A DNA stretch of 64,000 nt from Kushneria sinocarnis (GTDB lineage Bacteria > Pseudomonadota > Gammaproteobacteria > Pseudomonadales > Halomonadaceae). A program made the translations under genes and the position numbers. Location: NCBI RefSeq assembly GCF_003633775.1, contig NZ_RBIN01000004.1:310001-374000 (forward strand), read 5' to 3'. This document shows, one piece after another, positions 1 through 9,706 of the stretch; position 1 is the stretch's first letter; each line of letters opens with the position of its first letter. The notes beneath the pieces are model-generated. The model saw only the letters and a list, made by a program, of their open reading frames with translations. It had not been told where the DNA came from and ran no database searches.

Positions 1-210
1 CCAGGCCAGCGCCATCGCCGCCAGCATGGAGACCGCAAACAGCGCCTTGTCGCGCGGCTGCTCGCGCCCGGCCAGATTCGACCACTCCCAGGCCGCGCCT
101 ACCACGATCAGCCCGACAAAACCGGCGTACCAGCCGCCGCCGAGCAGAAACAGCAGCAGCAGTGACGCCGGACCGATCACCAGCGCAGTCAGAACCCGTT
201 GTCTAAGCAC
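1..210 (-). CDS. cdsA: Phosphatidate cytidylyltransferase, N-terminal part (cut by window edge)
   Basis: The first 70 codons of CdsA, the inner-membrane enzyme that makes CDP-diacylglycerol from phosphatidic acid and CTP. Reading begins at a GTG (208-210) that overlaps the uppS stop by 8 bases, a sign of translational coupling. The visible residues begin VLRQRVLTALV, followed by a Leu-rich transmembrane segment and then WEWSNLAGREQ, matching the usual CdsA N-terminus with its WEW motif. The uppS-cdsA order is the standard gammaproteobacterial one. The rest of the gene lies outside the window, so the catalytic part cannot be checked. Confidence 0.85.
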   Translation of the reverse strand, partial: MLRQRVLTALVIGPASLLLLFLLGGGWYAGFVGLIVVGAAWEWSNLAGREQPRDKALFAVSMLAAMALAW

Positions 211-961
211 CCTGCTGTACCTCGACCTGTTCGTCCGTCATGCCGAAGCGCCGCTTGCGCCTGGCAAAGGTATCCAGTGCCTCGTCGAAGGCCTCGGCGC
301 CGAAGTCCGGCCAGTACAGTGACGAGAAGTAGAATTCGGCATAGGCCAGCTGCCAGAGCAGGAAGTTGCTGATGCGCTGTTCGCCACTGGTCCGAATGCA
401 GAGATCGACATCGGGGACCCCGTTGCCCCGGATCTCGTCATCGAGCCGCTCCTCGTCGATATCGGCCGCGCTGAGCTCACCGGCTTCCACCCGCTCGGCC
501 AGCCGCCGCGCCGCGCCGGTAATGTCCCAGCGACCGCCGTAGTTGGCGGCCACGATCAGCCGCAGACCGGTGTTGCCGCGGGTCAATCGCTCGGCGCGAT
601 CGATCGCCCGATTGAGCGAATGAGGCAACCGGGAGCGCTCGCCGACAATGGAGATGCGAATATTGTTCTTGTGCAGGCGTGCCACCTCGCGGCGCAGCAC
701 CAGCACGAACAGCTCCATCAGCGCACTGACCTCCTGGGCCGGACGCTTCCAGTTCTCGCTGGAGAAGGCAAACAGGGTAATGGCCTCGAGCTCGCGCTCG
801 ACGGCGCGCTGAATGACCGTGCGCACTGATTCGACGCCGGCATGATGGCCGCGGATACCGGACAATCCATGGGCCCGTGCCCAGCGATTGTTGCCATCCA
901 TGATGATCGCCACATGGCGGAGTCCGGAGTGTGGCGGATTGGGCAGAGACGTATCGGGCAT
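203..961 (-). CDS. uppS: Undecaprenyl diphosphate synthase (cis-prenyltransferase)
   Basis: Condenses eight isopentenyl diphosphates onto farnesyl diphosphate to give the C55 carrier lipid used in peptidoglycan and O-antigen synthesis. The signature RHVAIIMDGNNRWA near the N-terminus contains the catalytic Asp and phosphate-binding residues. FAFSSENWKRP and the C-terminal RTSGEQRISNFLLWQ motif are also present. I chose the ATG at 959-961 (252 aa) because it leaves about 14 residues before the signature, as in relatives. An ATG at 971-973 and a GTG at 989-991 are in frame and none of the three has a strong ribosome site, so the start is uncertain. It lies downstream of frr and overlaps cdsA. 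Confidence 0.93.
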   Translation of the reverse strand: MPDTSLPNPPHSGLRHVAIIMDGNNRWARAHGLSGIRGHHAGVESVRTVIQRAVERELEAITLFAFSSENWKRPAQEVSALMELFVLVLRREVARLHKNNIRISIVGERSRLPHSLNRAIDRAERLTRGNTGLRLIVAANYGGRWDITGAARRLAERVEAGELSAADIDEERLDDEIRGNGVPDVDLCIRTSGEQRISNFLLWQLAYAEFYFSSLYWPDFGAEAFDEALDTFARRKRRFGMTDEQVEVQQGA

Positions 962-1021
962 GAGTACTCGCATCGGTACGCGATCATCCACATCGCGTAC
1001 ATCGGTCGGGATCCGGCAGTG

Positions 1022-1588
1022 TCAGACCTGCATCAGGTCCTTTTCCTTCTGCTCCAGTATCTGATCGATATCCGCAATCGCCTTGTCGGTCAGTTTCTGG
1101 ATGGCATCCTCGGCCTGACGCTCCTCGTCTTCCGATATTTCCTTTTTCTTGAGCAGGGCCTTGGCATCATTGTTGGCGTCGCGACGCACGTTGCGAACCG
1201 CCACACGACCCTGTTCGGCTTCCTGCCGCGCCTGACGGATATAGCCCTTGCGGGTTTCCTCGGTCAGTGGCGGCATGGGCACCCGGATCACCGAGCCGGC
1301 AGTATTGGGATTGAGTCCCAGATCGGCCATCAGGATGGCCTTCTCGATCTTCGGCACCATCGATTTTTCCCACGGTACCACGGTCAGGGTACGGGCATCC
1401 TCGACGTTGACGTTGGCCGCCTGGCTCAGCGGCATCTCGGTGCCATAATAATCGACGCGCACGGCATCGAGCACGCTGGGGTGTGCCCGGCCGGTCCGAA
1501 TCTTGGAAAACGCCGACTGCAGCGCCTCCACACTCTTGCGCATGCGCGCTTCGGCGTCCTGCTGGATATCGTTGATCACGATGTTCAA
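1022..1588 (-). CDS. frr: Ribosome recycling factor
   Basis: RRF splits the post-termination ribosome together with EF-G. The 188-residue protein is close to the usual 185. The conserved core is clear: [20 protein letters not shown], then [24 protein letters not shown], and the C-terminal [19 protein letters not shown] helix. It starts 8 bases after the pyrH stop in the conserved order tsf-pyrH-frr-uppS, so co-transcription and coupled translation are likely. Confidence 0.97.
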   Translation of the reverse strand: MNIVINDIQQDAEARMRKSVEALQSAFSKIRTGRAHPSVLDAVRVDYYGTEMPLSQAANVNVEDARTLTVVPWEKSMVPKIEKAILMADLGLNPNTAGSVIRVPMPPLTEETRKGYIRQARQEAEQGRVAVRNVRRDANNDAKALLKKKEISEDEERQAEDAIQKLTDKAIADIDQILEQKEKDLMQV

Positions 1589-1596
1589 CCTCTGAC

Positions 1597-2346
1597 TTAT
1601 TGACCTTGATCCCTGGCGACATCGATCAGGGTGCCTTCACGACCGCCCACTACCAGATTCAGCAGCGCGCCAGGGCGCGTCATATCGAAGACGCGGACCG
1701 GCATGTCATGGTCACGCACCAGACAGATGGCGGTCAAATCCATCACTCCCAGCTTCTGCGAGAGTACCTGATCGTAATCCAGATGCTCGTATTTCACCGC
1801 ATCGGGGTGACTGACCGGGTCCTTGTCATACACGCCATCCACCTTGGTGGCCTTGAGCACCACATCGGCATCGATCTCGATACCGCGCAGGCAGGCCGCA
1901 CTGTCGGTGGTAAAGAAGGGATTGCCGGTACCGGCGGAAAAGATCACCACGTCACCCGAGGTCATGTACCGGATCGCGGTGCGGCGATCGTAGTGCTCGA
2001 CCACCCCGCTCATCTGGATCGCCGACATCACCCTTGAGCGGATACTGGAGCGTTCGAGTGCATCACGCATGGCCAGGGCATTCATGACGGTCGCCAGCAT
2101 GCCCATGTGGTCACCGGTCACGCGCTCCATGCCGGCGGCGTGGAGTGCCGCCCCGCGAAAGAGGTTGCCACCGCCGATCACGATGCCGACCTGAACCCCG
2201 ATGCCAACCAGCTGGCCGATCTCGAGCGCCATGCGATCAAGCACCTTGGGATCGATACCGAATTCATGATCACCGGTCAGGGCCTCGCCGGAAAGCTTGA
2301 GCAGAATGCGCTTGTACTTGACGCTACGATCGGTGGCGGGTGGCAT
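1597..2346 (-). CDS. pyrH: Uridylate (UMP) kinase
   Basis: Hexameric bacterial UMP kinase of the amino-acid-kinase fold, making UDP from UMP for pyrimidine synthesis. The 249 residues include [12 protein letters not shown] at the N-terminus, the glycine-rich IGGGNLFRG loop, the [16 protein letters not shown] segment and [15 protein letters not shown] in the nucleotide/effector region. The last of these separates PyrH from related carbamate and acetylglutamate kinases. It sits between tsf and frr. A 148-base gap upstream contains a strong inverted repeat. Confidence 0.97.
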   Translation of the reverse strand: MPPATDRSVKYKRILLKLSGEALTGDHEFGIDPKVLDRMALEIGQLVGIGVQVGIVIGGGNLFRGAALHAAGMERVTGDHMGMLATVMNALAMRDALERSSIRSRVMSAIQMSGVVEHYDRRTAIRYMTSGDVVIFSAGTGNPFFTTDSAACLRGIEIDADVVLKATKVDGVYDKDPVSHPDAVKYEHLDYDQVLSQKLGVMDLTAICLVRDHDMPVRVFDMTRPGALLNLVVGGREGTLIDVARDQGQ

Positions 2347-2410
2347 GAACTCTCTCTCCTGAACGGGATATGCTGACAGTATTGCAGCCGCGCTGGCGTG
2401 CGGCCCATAT

Positions 2411-2440
2411 GCATTGGCGTGCGCAAGCGCACGCCAATGC
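2411..2440 (-). terminator. Strong hairpin between tsf and pyrH (possible attenuator)
   Basis: A perfect 14-base inverted repeat (GCATTGGCGTGCGC and its complement) with only AA between the arms. It lies 3' of tsf and 5' of pyrH on the transcribed minus strand. No T-run follows, so it may slow polymerase, protect the tsf mRNA 3' end or be a processing site, rather than act as a full intrinsic terminator. Confidence 0.5.
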
Positions 2441-2494
2441 GGGATCGCTCACTTCGCGACGGCATCCATCGTATCGCGAAAGCGAGGCGGCAAC

Positions 2495-3364
2495 TTAACC
2501 GCGTTGCGCCTGTTCCATCACTTCCTTGGCGAAGTCGACCTCTTCCTTCTCGATACCTTCGCCGACCTCGAAGCGCACAAAGCTGGCCACTTCACCGCCG
2601 GACTGCTTGACGAACTCCGCCACGCTGACGTTCTGATCCTTGACGAAGGGCTGGTTGATCAGGCTGTTCTCGGAGAGATACTTGTTGAGACGACCCTGTA
2701 CCATCTTCTCGGCGATCTCGGCAGGCTTGCCGGCCATGTCCGGCTGCGCCATGATGATCGCCTTCTCCTTGTCGAGCTCCTCCTGTGCCATCTTCTCGGG
2801 ATGCGACACGGAAGGATTGATTGCCGCCACGTGCATGGCCACGTCACGAGCCGCCTCGACGGTACCACCGGTCAGCACCACCACGGCACCGATCCGATCG
2901 CCGTGCACATAGGCGCCGACCACGCCACCCTCGGGCGCCTCGACCACTGACGCACGCCGCACGGTGATGTTCTCGCCGATCTTCTGCACCAGCTGAACAC
3001 GCGCCTCTTCCAGCTCGCCATCCATCAGGGTGGCAATATCCTCGCTGCGCGTATCCAGCACCTTGTTGACCACTTCATTGGCAAAGCTGCGGAAATTCTC
3101 GTCACGCGCCACGAAGTCGGTCTCGGAGTTGACCTCGAGCATCACGGCAGTCCGGCCATCCTCGGAGACACGCGTCAGGATGGCGCCTTCGGCGGCCACC
3201 CGGCCGGCCTTCTTGGCGGACTTGAGACCGGCATTCTTGCGCAGGTTCTCGATCGCCTGCTCGATATCACCATCGGCTTCACTGAGCGCCTTCTTGCACT
3301 CCATCATGCCGAGCCCGGTACGCTCACGCAGTTGCTTGACCAGAGATGCGCTGATAGCTGCCAT
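2495..3364 (-). CDS. tsf: Translation elongation factor Ts
   Basis: Nucleotide exchange factor for EF-Tu. The N-terminal TDVRN-type UBA region is read as [20 protein letters not shown] followed by [12 protein letters not shown]. The core contains [14 protein letters not shown], the segment that contacts EF-Tu. The start is the ATG at 3362-3364 (289 aa; E. coli 283), preceded by AGAGG at proper spacing. Twenty-eight extra in-frame residues upstream do not resemble the family. It follows rpsB across a terminator-like hairpin, as in many bacteria where tsf expression is a fraction of rpsB. Confidence 0.97.
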   Translation of the reverse strand: MAAISASLVKQLRERTGLGMMECKKALSEADGDIEQAIENLRKNAGLKSAKKAGRVAAEGAILTRVSEDGRTAVMLEVNSETDFVARDENFRSFANEVVNKVLDTRSEDIATLMDGELEEARVQLVQKIGENITVRRASVVEAPEGGVVGAYVHGDRIGAVVVLTGGTVEAARDVAMHVAAINPSVSHPEKMAQEELDKEKAIIMAQPDMAGKPAEIAEKMVQGRLNKYLSENSLINQPFVKDQNVSVAEFVKQSGGEVASFVRFEVGEGIEKEEVDFAKEVMEQAQRG

Positions 3365-3469
3365 GTCATGAACCTCTGTTGGATCGGGTGAAGGCCGGAT
3401 GACCGCTGCCACGGGCACCCGGCTGCATGTCTGTTCTGCCGCCCGCATTCGACGAACGGCATGATGTTC

Positions 3470-3497
3470 AAAAAAGGGGGCCGCAGCCCCCTTTTTT
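3470..3497 (-). terminator. Intrinsic (bidirectional) terminator between rpsB and tsf
   Basis: GGGGGC/GCCCCC stem with a 4-base loop, flanked by A6 on one side and T6 on the other, so it reads as a terminator on either strand. On the minus strand it lies just after rpsB and before tsf. It probably acts as a partial terminator setting the ratio of S2 to EF-Ts. Confidence 0.85.
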
Positions 3498-3541
3498 CAT
3501 CAGGAGGGACCGGGCACGGCGGCCCCGATCCCGCTGACCGC

Positions 3542-4300
3542 TCACTCGGAAGCAGTCTGCTCGGAGGCAGCGGCCTGGGGCGCTTCGCTGCCGTCATCGA
3601 CCTCGACGAACTCATCCGGGTTGCCTTCCTTCGCCTTCGCACAGGCATCGGCCACGGCAGTCACGTAGATCTGGATGGCCCGGATGGAGTCATCGTTACC
3701 CGGAATGATGTAGTCGACGCCGTCCGGATCGGAGTTCGAATCGACCACGCCGATCACCGGAATGCCGAGCTTGTTGGCTTCGTTGATGGCGATCCGCTCG
3801 TGATCCACGTCGATCACGAACAGGGCATCGGGCAGGCCGCCCATGTCCTTGATGCCCCCGATCGAGCGCTCGAGCTTCTCCTGCTCGCGGGTGACCATCA
3901 GGACTTCCTTCTTGGTCAGCTTCTCGAAGGTGCCGTCCTCGTGCATCGCCTCGATGTCACGCAGCCGCTTGATCGACTGACGGATGGTCTTGAAGTTGGT
4001 CAGCATGCCGCCGAGCCAGCGATGGTTGACATACGGCTGGCCGACGCGCCCGGCCTGCTCGCGAACGATCTTGCTGGCGGCGCGCTTGGTGCCAACGAAC
4101 AGGATCTTGTTGTTGTTGGCCGCCATCCGCTCGACCACCTTGAGGGTGTCGTTGAGCGCCGGCAGGGTGTGCTCGAGGTTGATGATGTGAATCTTGTTGC
4201 GAGCACCGAAGATGTACTTGCTCATCTTCGGGTTCCAGTAGCGGGTCTGGTGGCCGAAGTGAGCACCTGCCTTGAGCAGATCACGCATGGTAACGGACAT
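3542..4300 (-). CDS. rpsB: 30S ribosomal protein S2
   Basis: The 252-residue S2 begins [20 protein letters not shown], followed by [19 protein letters not shown]. The middle has [12 protein letters not shown] and [14 protein letters not shown], and later [20 protein letters not shown]. The start at 4298-4300 has AGGAGAG upstream. A 12-residue upstream extension in frame is not part of the family. The C-terminus has an acidic, Gln/Ala-rich tail. It is the first gene of the minus-strand translation block, divergent from map. Confidence 0.98.
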   Translation of the reverse strand: MSVTMRDLLKAGAHFGHQTRYWNPKMSKYIFGARNKIHIINLEHTLPALNDTLKVVERMAANNNKILFVGTKRAASKIVREQAGRVGQPYVNHRWLGGMLTNFKTIRQSIKRLRDIEAMHEDGTFEKLTKKEVLMVTREQEKLERSIGGIKDMGGLPDALFVIDVDHERIAINEANKLGIPVIGVVDSNSDPDGVDYIIPGNDDSIRAIQIYVTAVADACAKAKEGNPDEFVEVDDGSEAPQAAASEQTASE

Positions 4301-4433
4301 GAAAACTCTCCTGAGTCGGGTTAGGCCTCCACGCATCCCATGGGTCCGACCGCTCGCGCGGCACCCGGGACCATGTGTCGATGCGTGTGTGGGGTCACGT
4401 TTTATCGCGCTCCCGCAATGCCATGCGGCGAGA

Positions 4434-4462
4434 TTGCAGGAAATCGCGCGGCTTTATACCAT
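4434..4462 (+). promoter_or_regulatory. Candidate sigma-70 promoter for map
   Basis: TTGCAG, then 17 bases, then TACCAT, about 100 bases upstream of the map start in the divergent rpsB-map gap. The match to consensus is moderate. The rest of the gap shows no other structure I can name. Confidence 0.35.
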
Positions 4463-4562
4463 ATCAGGCCTGCAAGATGAAGCCGCCAGCTGCTCGAACG
4501 CTATCCTGATGGCCCGCCGTCATCCCCGACAGGCTGCCCGTAATCCATGACTATCGAGTGAC

Positions 4563-5360
4563 ATGAACATCCCCATTTATACCGCCGAAGATATCGAGGG
4601 CCTGCGCACTGCCGGTCGCCTGGCTGCCAGCGTGCTGGAGATGATCGAACCGCATGTCGAGCCCGGCATCTCCACCGGTGAGCTCGACCGCATCTGCCAG
4701 GACTACATCGAGCGCGAGCTCGGCTGCACCTCGGCCACCATCGGCTATCACGGCTATCAGCACGCCACCTGCATTTCGCTCAATCACGTGGTCTGCCACG
4801 GGATCCCCGATTTCGACAGGAAACTCAAGAAGGGCGATATCTTCAACATCGATGTCACCCTGATCAGGGACGGCTACTACGGCGACACCAGCCGCATGTT
4901 CGTGGTCGGCAACAACATCAAGGGCGAGCGGCTCTCGCGCATCACCCAGCAGTGCCTCTACGAGGCCATGAAGGTGATGGGCCCGGGCGTCTGGCTCTCC
5001 GAGGTCGGCCGGACCATCCAGCAGCATGCCGAGAGCAACGGCTACAGCGTGGTCCGCGATTTCTGCGGGCACGGCATCGGCACCCAGTTTCATCATGATC
5101 CCCAGGTGCTGCATTATGACGGCTATGATCGCAACAATGACGCCCGCCTGGAGCCCGGCATGTGCCTGACCATCGAGCCCATGATCAATGCCGGCAAGTG
5201 GCAGACCCGGGTACTGCGCGACGGCTGGACCGCCGTGACCCGTGACAAGAGCCTGTCGGCCCAGTGGGAGCACATGATGGTCATCACCGACAGCGGCATC
5301 GAGGTCATGACCCAGCGCCACGACGAGGATCTTTCCTTCCTCGCGGCGACGGCGGACTGA
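4563..5360 (+). CDS. map: Type I methionine aminopeptidase
   Basis: Removes the initiator methionine from new proteins. The 265 residues carry all five metal ligands of the pita-bread fold: Asp97 (FNIDVTL), Asp108 (YYGDTSR), His170 (CGHGIGTQFH), Glu205 (TIEPM) and Glu236 (QWEHM). HATCISLNHVVCHGIP provides the conserved His of the substrate pocket. It is divergent from rpsB, the common arrangement in this class, and is followed 48 bases later by glnD. Confidence 0.97.
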   Translation: MNIPIYTAEDIEGLRTAGRLAASVLEMIEPHVEPGISTGELDRICQDYIERELGCTSATIGYHGYQHATCISLNHVVCHGIPDFDRKLKKGDIFNIDVTLIRDGYYGDTSRMFVVGNNIKGERLSRITQQCLYEAMKVMGPGVWLSEVGRTIQQHAESNGYSVVRDFCGHGIGTQFHHDPQVLHYDGYDRNNDARLEPGMCLTIEPMINAGKWQTRVLRDGWTAVTRDKSLSAQWEHMMVITDSGIEVMTQRHDEDLSFLAATAD

Positions 5361-5408
5361 AGGCCGGCAACACCGACTGCCCACCGTTTCGTCTCACCGG
5401 GAATCGAC

Positions 5409-8129
5409 ATGCTGCTGCATCACTATCGCTTTGCACCCGATGAGTCGCTGCTCGACGTCGCTGCCCTGCGCCGGGAACTGGCTTCGGGGCAGGCCCCCAT
5501 CGAGACCTTGCGCCATGCCCTTGCCGCGATCCGGGAGCGGCTCGATACCCGCTTTCGCAATGGCGCCGACATCCGTGATCTGGTGTTCGGCCGAGCGTGG
5601 TGCATCGATCAGCTGCTGGCGCTGATCTGGGAACGCATCGACTGGCCGGCCGACAACATCGCGCTGCTGGCCGTCGGCGGCTACGGCCGCGGCGAGCTGC
5701 ATCCGCACTCCGACATCGACCTGCTGATCCTGCTGGAAGACAGTGACGATAGCCGCTGGCGGGAGCCGCTCTCCGCCTTCATCACCCTGCTGTGGGATAT
5801 CGGGCTGGAAATCGGCCACAGTGTTCGCACTCTTGACGAGTGCGAACGCGAGGCCCGGGATGACGTCACCGTCATGACCAACCTGCTCGAAACCCGCCTG
5901 CTGGCCGGCTGGTCATACCTGCGCGAACGCATGCAGGCACTGACCGCACCGCAGCAGATGTGGACGGATGTCGAATTCTTCGAAGCCAAGTGTCGCGAGC
6001 AGCTCGGTCGTCACGAGCGGTTCAACAACTCCGAGCATCACCTCGAGCCCAACATCAAGAGCTCGCCGGGCGGGCTGCGCGATATCCAGACCGTCGGCTG
6101 GATCGCCAAGCACCACTTCGGGGCGCGCGCCATCGAGGAGACGGTGGCCCAGGGCTTCATGACCGACAACGAGCTGCGCATCATGAGCCAGGGGCGCGCC
6201 TTCCTGTGGCAGGTGCGCTATGCGCTGCATCTGCTCGCCGGACGTGCCGAGGATCGCCTGCTGTTCGATCAGCAGCGCGCCATTGCCGAACTGCTGGGCT
6301 ATCGCGACACGCCCGAGCGGCTGGCCGTGGAACAGTTCATGCGCCGGTACTACCGTATTGTCACGGCGCTGTCCGAGCTCAATGACATGCTGCTGCAGCA
6401 CTTCGAGGAGGCCATCCTCCAGCGGGGGCATCAGCAGGGCACCGTGCAGGTTCTCAATCGCCGCTTCGAGGTCATCGGCGGCGACATCCGCATCCGCCAT
6501 CCGGCGGTCTTCAAGCGCCGCCCTGCCGCCCTGCTGGAAATCTTTCTGCTGATGGCGCAGCACCCCGGGATCGAGGGCGTGCGGGCCGAAACCATCCGGG
6601 CCATTCGCGATCACCGCCATCTGATCGACGACGCCTTTCGCGGCGACCTGCGCCATCGCAGCCTGTTCATGGAGCTGTTGCGCTCCGGCGGCAATGTGCC
6701 CCGCCAGCTGGGGCTGATGGCGCGCTACGGCGTGCTGGGCAAGTATCTGCCCAGCTTCGGCCGCATCATCGGCCTGATGCAGCACGACCTCTTTCATGTC
6801 TACACCGTCGATGCCCATACCCTGCGCCTGCTCAGCGTGATCCAGCAGTTTCGCAGCACCGATGGCGAGGAGCACTATCCGCTCTGTGCCCAGCTCATCC
6901 ATCAGCTGCCCCGGCTGGAAGTACTGTGGATTGCCGGGCTGCTGCATGACATCGGCAAGGGCCGCGGCGGCGACCACTCGCTGATCGGCGCCGAGGAGGC
7001 ACAACTCTTCTGCGAGCAGCACGGGCTGTCACGCCGCGACACCCATCTGGTGTGCTGGCTGATCGAGCATCATCTGCTGATGTCCACTACCGCACAGAAG
7101 CGCGATATCGCCGATCCCGACGTGATCCGCGAATTCGCCGCCACGATGCATGACGAGCTGCACCTGGACTATCTCTATGTGCTGACCGTGGCCGACATCA
7201 ACGCCACCAACGCCTCGCTCTGGAACGGCTGGCGGGCCGCCCTGCTGCGTCAGCTGCACGGCGAAACCCGACGCATGCTGCGCCGGGGACTGGAAAACCC
7301 GCCCGATCGCGGCATGTGGATCGAGGAGACCCGGGACGAGGCCCGCGCCCTGCTGATCGGCATGGGCAATGACCCGCAGGCGGTCGAGGCCCTGTGGCAG
7401 ACCCTGGGCGACGACTATTTCCTCTACTACAGCGCCAGCGAGATTGCCTGGCACACCCAGGGCATCCTCAGCGCCGGGGACAACATCACGCCGCTGGTGC
7501 TGATCAGCGCGCCCACCGATGACATGACCGACGGCGGCACCAAGGTGTTCATTCATACCCGCTCGGTCAACAACCTGTTTGCCGCCACGGCCGCTGCCAT
7601 GGAGCAGCTCGGGCTGTCGATTCACGACGCCCGCATCGCCACTTCCAGCAACCACTGGACCCTGAACACCTTCATCGTGCTCGACGAGGAAGGCGCACCG
7701 ATTCGCGATCGCGGCCAGCTGGCAGCCATTCATCACCACCTGGTCGAGGAACTCGACGACCCCGATGACTACCCGCGCATCGTCTCGCGGCATACGCCGC
7801 GCCAGCTCAAGCACTTCCGGGTGCCGACCCGGGTCACCATCGAGCAGGACGATACCAACGCCCGTACCATGCTGGAGCTCATCGCGGCCGACCGCGCCGG
7901 CCTGCTGGCCCGCGTCGGCCGGATCTTCATGGAGTGCGGCGTCTCGCTGACCGCCGCCAAGATCGCCACCCTCGGTGAACGGGTCGAGGACGTGTTCTTC
8001 ATTACCGATACCACAGGCCAGCCGCTGACCGATCCGGCGCGACAGCAGCAGCTGCATGTTCGGCTGTGCGAAGTACTCAATGCCCAGGCCGGTGTCACCC
8101 GGCAGTCGAACTCCGGCAGCGGCGTTTGA
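5409..8129 (+). CDS. glnD: Bifunctional uridylyltransferase / uridylyl-removing enzyme for PII
   Basis: GlnD senses glutamine and adds or removes UMP on PII proteins, which control glutamine synthetase and NtrBC. Its 906 residues have the expected order. The nucleotidyltransferase motif GGYGRGELHPHSDIDLLIL is at about 90-108 with metal-binding Asp102 and Asp104. The HD hydrolase domain has LHDIGKGRGGDHS with His513-Asp514. Two C-terminal ACT domains (about 696-780 and 818-895) bind glutamine. No key residue is missing. map-glnD is a conserved gammaproteobacterial pair. Confidence 0.97.
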   Translation: MLLHHYRFAPDESLLDVAALRRELASGQAPIETLRHALAAIRERLDTRFRNGADIRDLVFGRAWCIDQLLALIWERIDWPADNIALLAVGGYGRGELHPHSDIDLLILLEDSDDSRWREPLSAFITLLWDIGLEIGHSVRTLDECEREARDDVTVMTNLLETRLLAGWSYLRERMQALTAPQQMWTDVEFFEAKCREQLGRHERFNNSEHHLEPNIKSSPGGLRDIQTVGWIAKHHFGARAIEETVAQGFMTDNELRIMSQGRAFLWQVRYALHLLAGRAEDRLLFDQQRAIAELLGYRDTPERLAVEQFMRRYYRIVTALSELNDMLLQHFEEAILQRGHQQGTVQVLNRRFEVIGGDIRIRHPAVFKRRPAALLEIFLLMAQHPGIEGVRAETIRAIRDHRHLIDDAFRGDLRHRSLFMELLRSGGNVPRQLGLMARYGVLGKYLPSFGRIIGLMQHDLFHVYTVDAHTLRLLSVIQQFRSTDGEEHYPLCAQLIHQLPRLEVLWIAGLLHDIGKGRGGDHSLIGAEEAQLFCEQHGLSRRDTHLVCWLIEHHLLMSTTAQKRDIADPDVIREFAATMHDELHLDYLYVLTVADINATNASLWNGWRAALLRQLHGETRRMLRRGLENPPDRGMWIEETRDEARALLIGMGNDPQAVEALWQTLGDDYFLYYSASEIAWHTQGILSAGDNITPLVLISAPTDDMTDGGTKVFIHTRSVNNLFAATAAAMEQLGLSIHDARIATSSNHWTLNTFIVLDEEGAPIRDRGQLAAIHHHLVEELDDPDDYPRIVSRHTPRQLKHFRVPTRVTIEQDDTNARTMLELIAADRAGLLARVGRIFMECGVSLTAAKIATLGERVEDVFFITDTTGQPLTDPARQQQLHVRLCEVLNAQAGVTRQSNSGSGV

Positions 8130-8155
8130 GCCGGCCAGCCCAACCCGCCTATAAT
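8126..8155 (+). promoter_or_regulatory. Sigma-70 promoter upstream of the ArsC/Spx-like gene and dapD
   Basis: TTGAGC, an 18-base spacer and a perfect TATAAT. The -35 overlaps the last codons of glnD. The predicted start near 8162 lies about 36 bases before the next ATG, which implies a unit beginning at the ArsC-like gene and probably running into dapD-dapE. Confidence 0.6.
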
Positions 8156-8197
8156 CGCCCCCTTGTCCATTTCAAGCCCATACCACCGGATTGAGCG

Positions 8198-8557
8198 ATG
8201 CTGACACTCTACGGTCTGCACAACTGCGACAGCTGTCGACGAGCGCAGCGCGCGCTGGAAGCGGCCGGTTTCACGATCGATTTCATCGATCTGAAGCAGC
8301 GAAGTACCGAGCACGGCCTCGATGATGCCCTGCTGGATCGCCTGCTGGAAGGCGCCGACTGGCGCACCCTGCTCAATCGTCGCAGCCACACCTGGCGCGA
8401 TCTCGAGGAGGAGGAGCGCAGCGACCTGGATGAAGAGAGTGCCAGGGCGCTGATGAAAAGCCGGCCGACGCTGATCAAGCGCCCGGTGGTGGATGATGGC
8501 ACTACCCTGATCGTCGGCCACGACCCGGATGGCTGGCGCAGCCTGATCGATCAATGA
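8198..8557 (+). CDS. ArsC/Spx-family thioredoxin-fold protein (YffB-like)
   Basis: A 119-residue thioredoxin-fold protein of the arsenate reductase/Spx family. The N-terminal LYGLHNCDSCRRAQRALEA carries a CxxC redox motif. The C-terminal part has RPTLIKRPVVDDG, the conserved Arg-Pro and cis-Pro region of ArsC-like proteins. Length and position beside the dap genes match YffB, which precedes dapE in E. coli. YffB's function is not settled (a glutathione-dependent reductase role has been suggested), so arsenate reduction should not be assumed. Confidence 0.85.
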   Translation: MLTLYGLHNCDSCRRAQRALEAAGFTIDFIDLKQRSTEHGLDDALLDRLLEGADWRTLLNRRSHTWRDLEEEERSDLDEESARALMKSRPTLIKRPVVDDGTTLIVGHDPDGWRSLIDQ

Positions 8558-8613
8558 ACCACCGCTGACATGTCTTCCGCCTCTCCGACCGTATCACTGC
8601 AGGAGCACACCAC

Positions 8614-9639
8614 ATGCTGAGTTTTGCACTGGGCATCGGCCATCAGAACAGCCGCGGCGAGTGGCTGGATGTCCATTATCCGGCCCCCCTTCACCAGCCT
8701 GCCCCCGAGCTGACCGAAGCCGCCCGTCATGCGCTGTCCGCCCCCGAGGGCAATGCCGTGGTCAGCTTCCTGCCCGAGCACTGTACCTCACTGGCCGAGG
8801 CGCTGGACGCCGCCGGTGACGAACACCAGGCCGGGATCGCCCGCGCCATGACCGACAGCCAGCGGCCGCTGGTCGCCGTCTTCCTCGACGAGGACCGCGC
8901 TCCCGAGAGCGTACCCGAGGTCTATCTCAAGCTGCACCTGCTCTCCCATCGGCTGGTCCGGCCCCACGGCATCGAGCTGGGCGGCATGTTCGCGCTGCTG
9001 AAGAACATCGCCTGGACCAGCGAAGGACCGATCGATGTCGAAGAGCTCGACACCCGCCGGCTCAAGGCCCGCCTTGCCGGCCGACCGCTGTCGGTCGACA
9101 GTGTCGACAAGTTCCCGAAGATGACCGACTACGTGCTGCCTTCCGGCGTGCGCATCGCCGATACCGCCCGCGTTCGCCTGGGGGCGTATCTGGGCGAAGG
9201 CACCACGGTGATGCACGAGGGGTTCTGCAACTTCAACGCCGGCACCGAAGGCCCCGGCATGGTCGAAGGCCGCATCTCGGCCGGCGTCATGCTCGGCAGC
9301 GGCTCCGACCTGGGCGGCGGCGCCTCGACCATGGGTACCCTCTCCGGCGGTGGCAACATTGTCATCCGCACCGGCCGCAACTGCCTGATCGGGGCCAATG
9401 CCGGACTGGGAATTCCGCTCGGCGACCGCTGCACCATCGAGGCCGGGCTTTACCTTACCGCCAGCGCAAAGGTAGCCGTGCTGGATGACCAGGGTCAGGA
9501 AGTGCGCACCGTGGCGGCCCGTGAACTGGCCGGTCAGGATGATCTGCTGTTCATCCGCCACTCGGTGACGGGCCGGCTCGAGTGCCGCACCAACCGAAGC
9601 GCCGTCGCGCTCAATGATGCCCTGCACGCCCACAACTGA
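8614..9639 (+). CDS. dapD: 2,3,4,5-tetrahydropyridine-2,6-dicarboxylate N-succinyltransferase
   Basis: Transfers succinyl from succinyl-CoA to tetrahydrodipicolinate in the lysine/diaminopimelate pathway. The 341-residue protein is the long Pseudomonas-type DapD rather than the roughly 274-residue E. coli form. An N-terminal globular domain of about 150 residues precedes hexapeptide-repeat turns (left-handed beta helix). Examples are VRLGAYLGEGTTVMHEGFCN, AGVMLGSGSDLGGGASTMG and IGANAGLGIPLGDRCTIEAG. It sits directly before dapE, the next-but-one enzyme of the pathway. Confidence 0.95.
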   Translation: MLSFALGIGHQNSRGEWLDVHYPAPLHQPAPELTEAARHALSAPEGNAVVSFLPEHCTSLAEALDAAGDEHQAGIARAMTDSQRPLVAVFLDEDRAPESVPEVYLKLHLLSHRLVRPHGIELGGMFALLKNIAWTSEGPIDVEELDTRRLKARLAGRPLSVDSVDKFPKMTDYVLPSGVRIADTARVRLGAYLGEGTTVMHEGFCNFNAGTEGPGMVEGRISAGVMLGSGSDLGGGASTMGTLSGGGNIVIRTGRNCLIGANAGLGIPLGDRCTIEAGLYLTASAKVAVLDDQGQEVRTVAARELAGQDDLLFIRHSVTGRLECRTNRSAVALNDALHAHN

Positions 9640-9706
9640 CCCACGAAACTGACCCGGCGGGTACCGCGCCTTCGTGAACGGTACCCGCCCGACAGGCGGA
9701 TGCTTC

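Noticed and set aside
842-1603. Plus-strand frame across the uppS-frr region
   Set aside because: Antisense to frr and uppS, both of which are certain.
8198-8557. Calling the ArsC/Spx-like gene an arsenate reductase
   Set aside because: Position beside the dap genes and length fit YffB. No ars genes are nearby and the family is functionally mixed.
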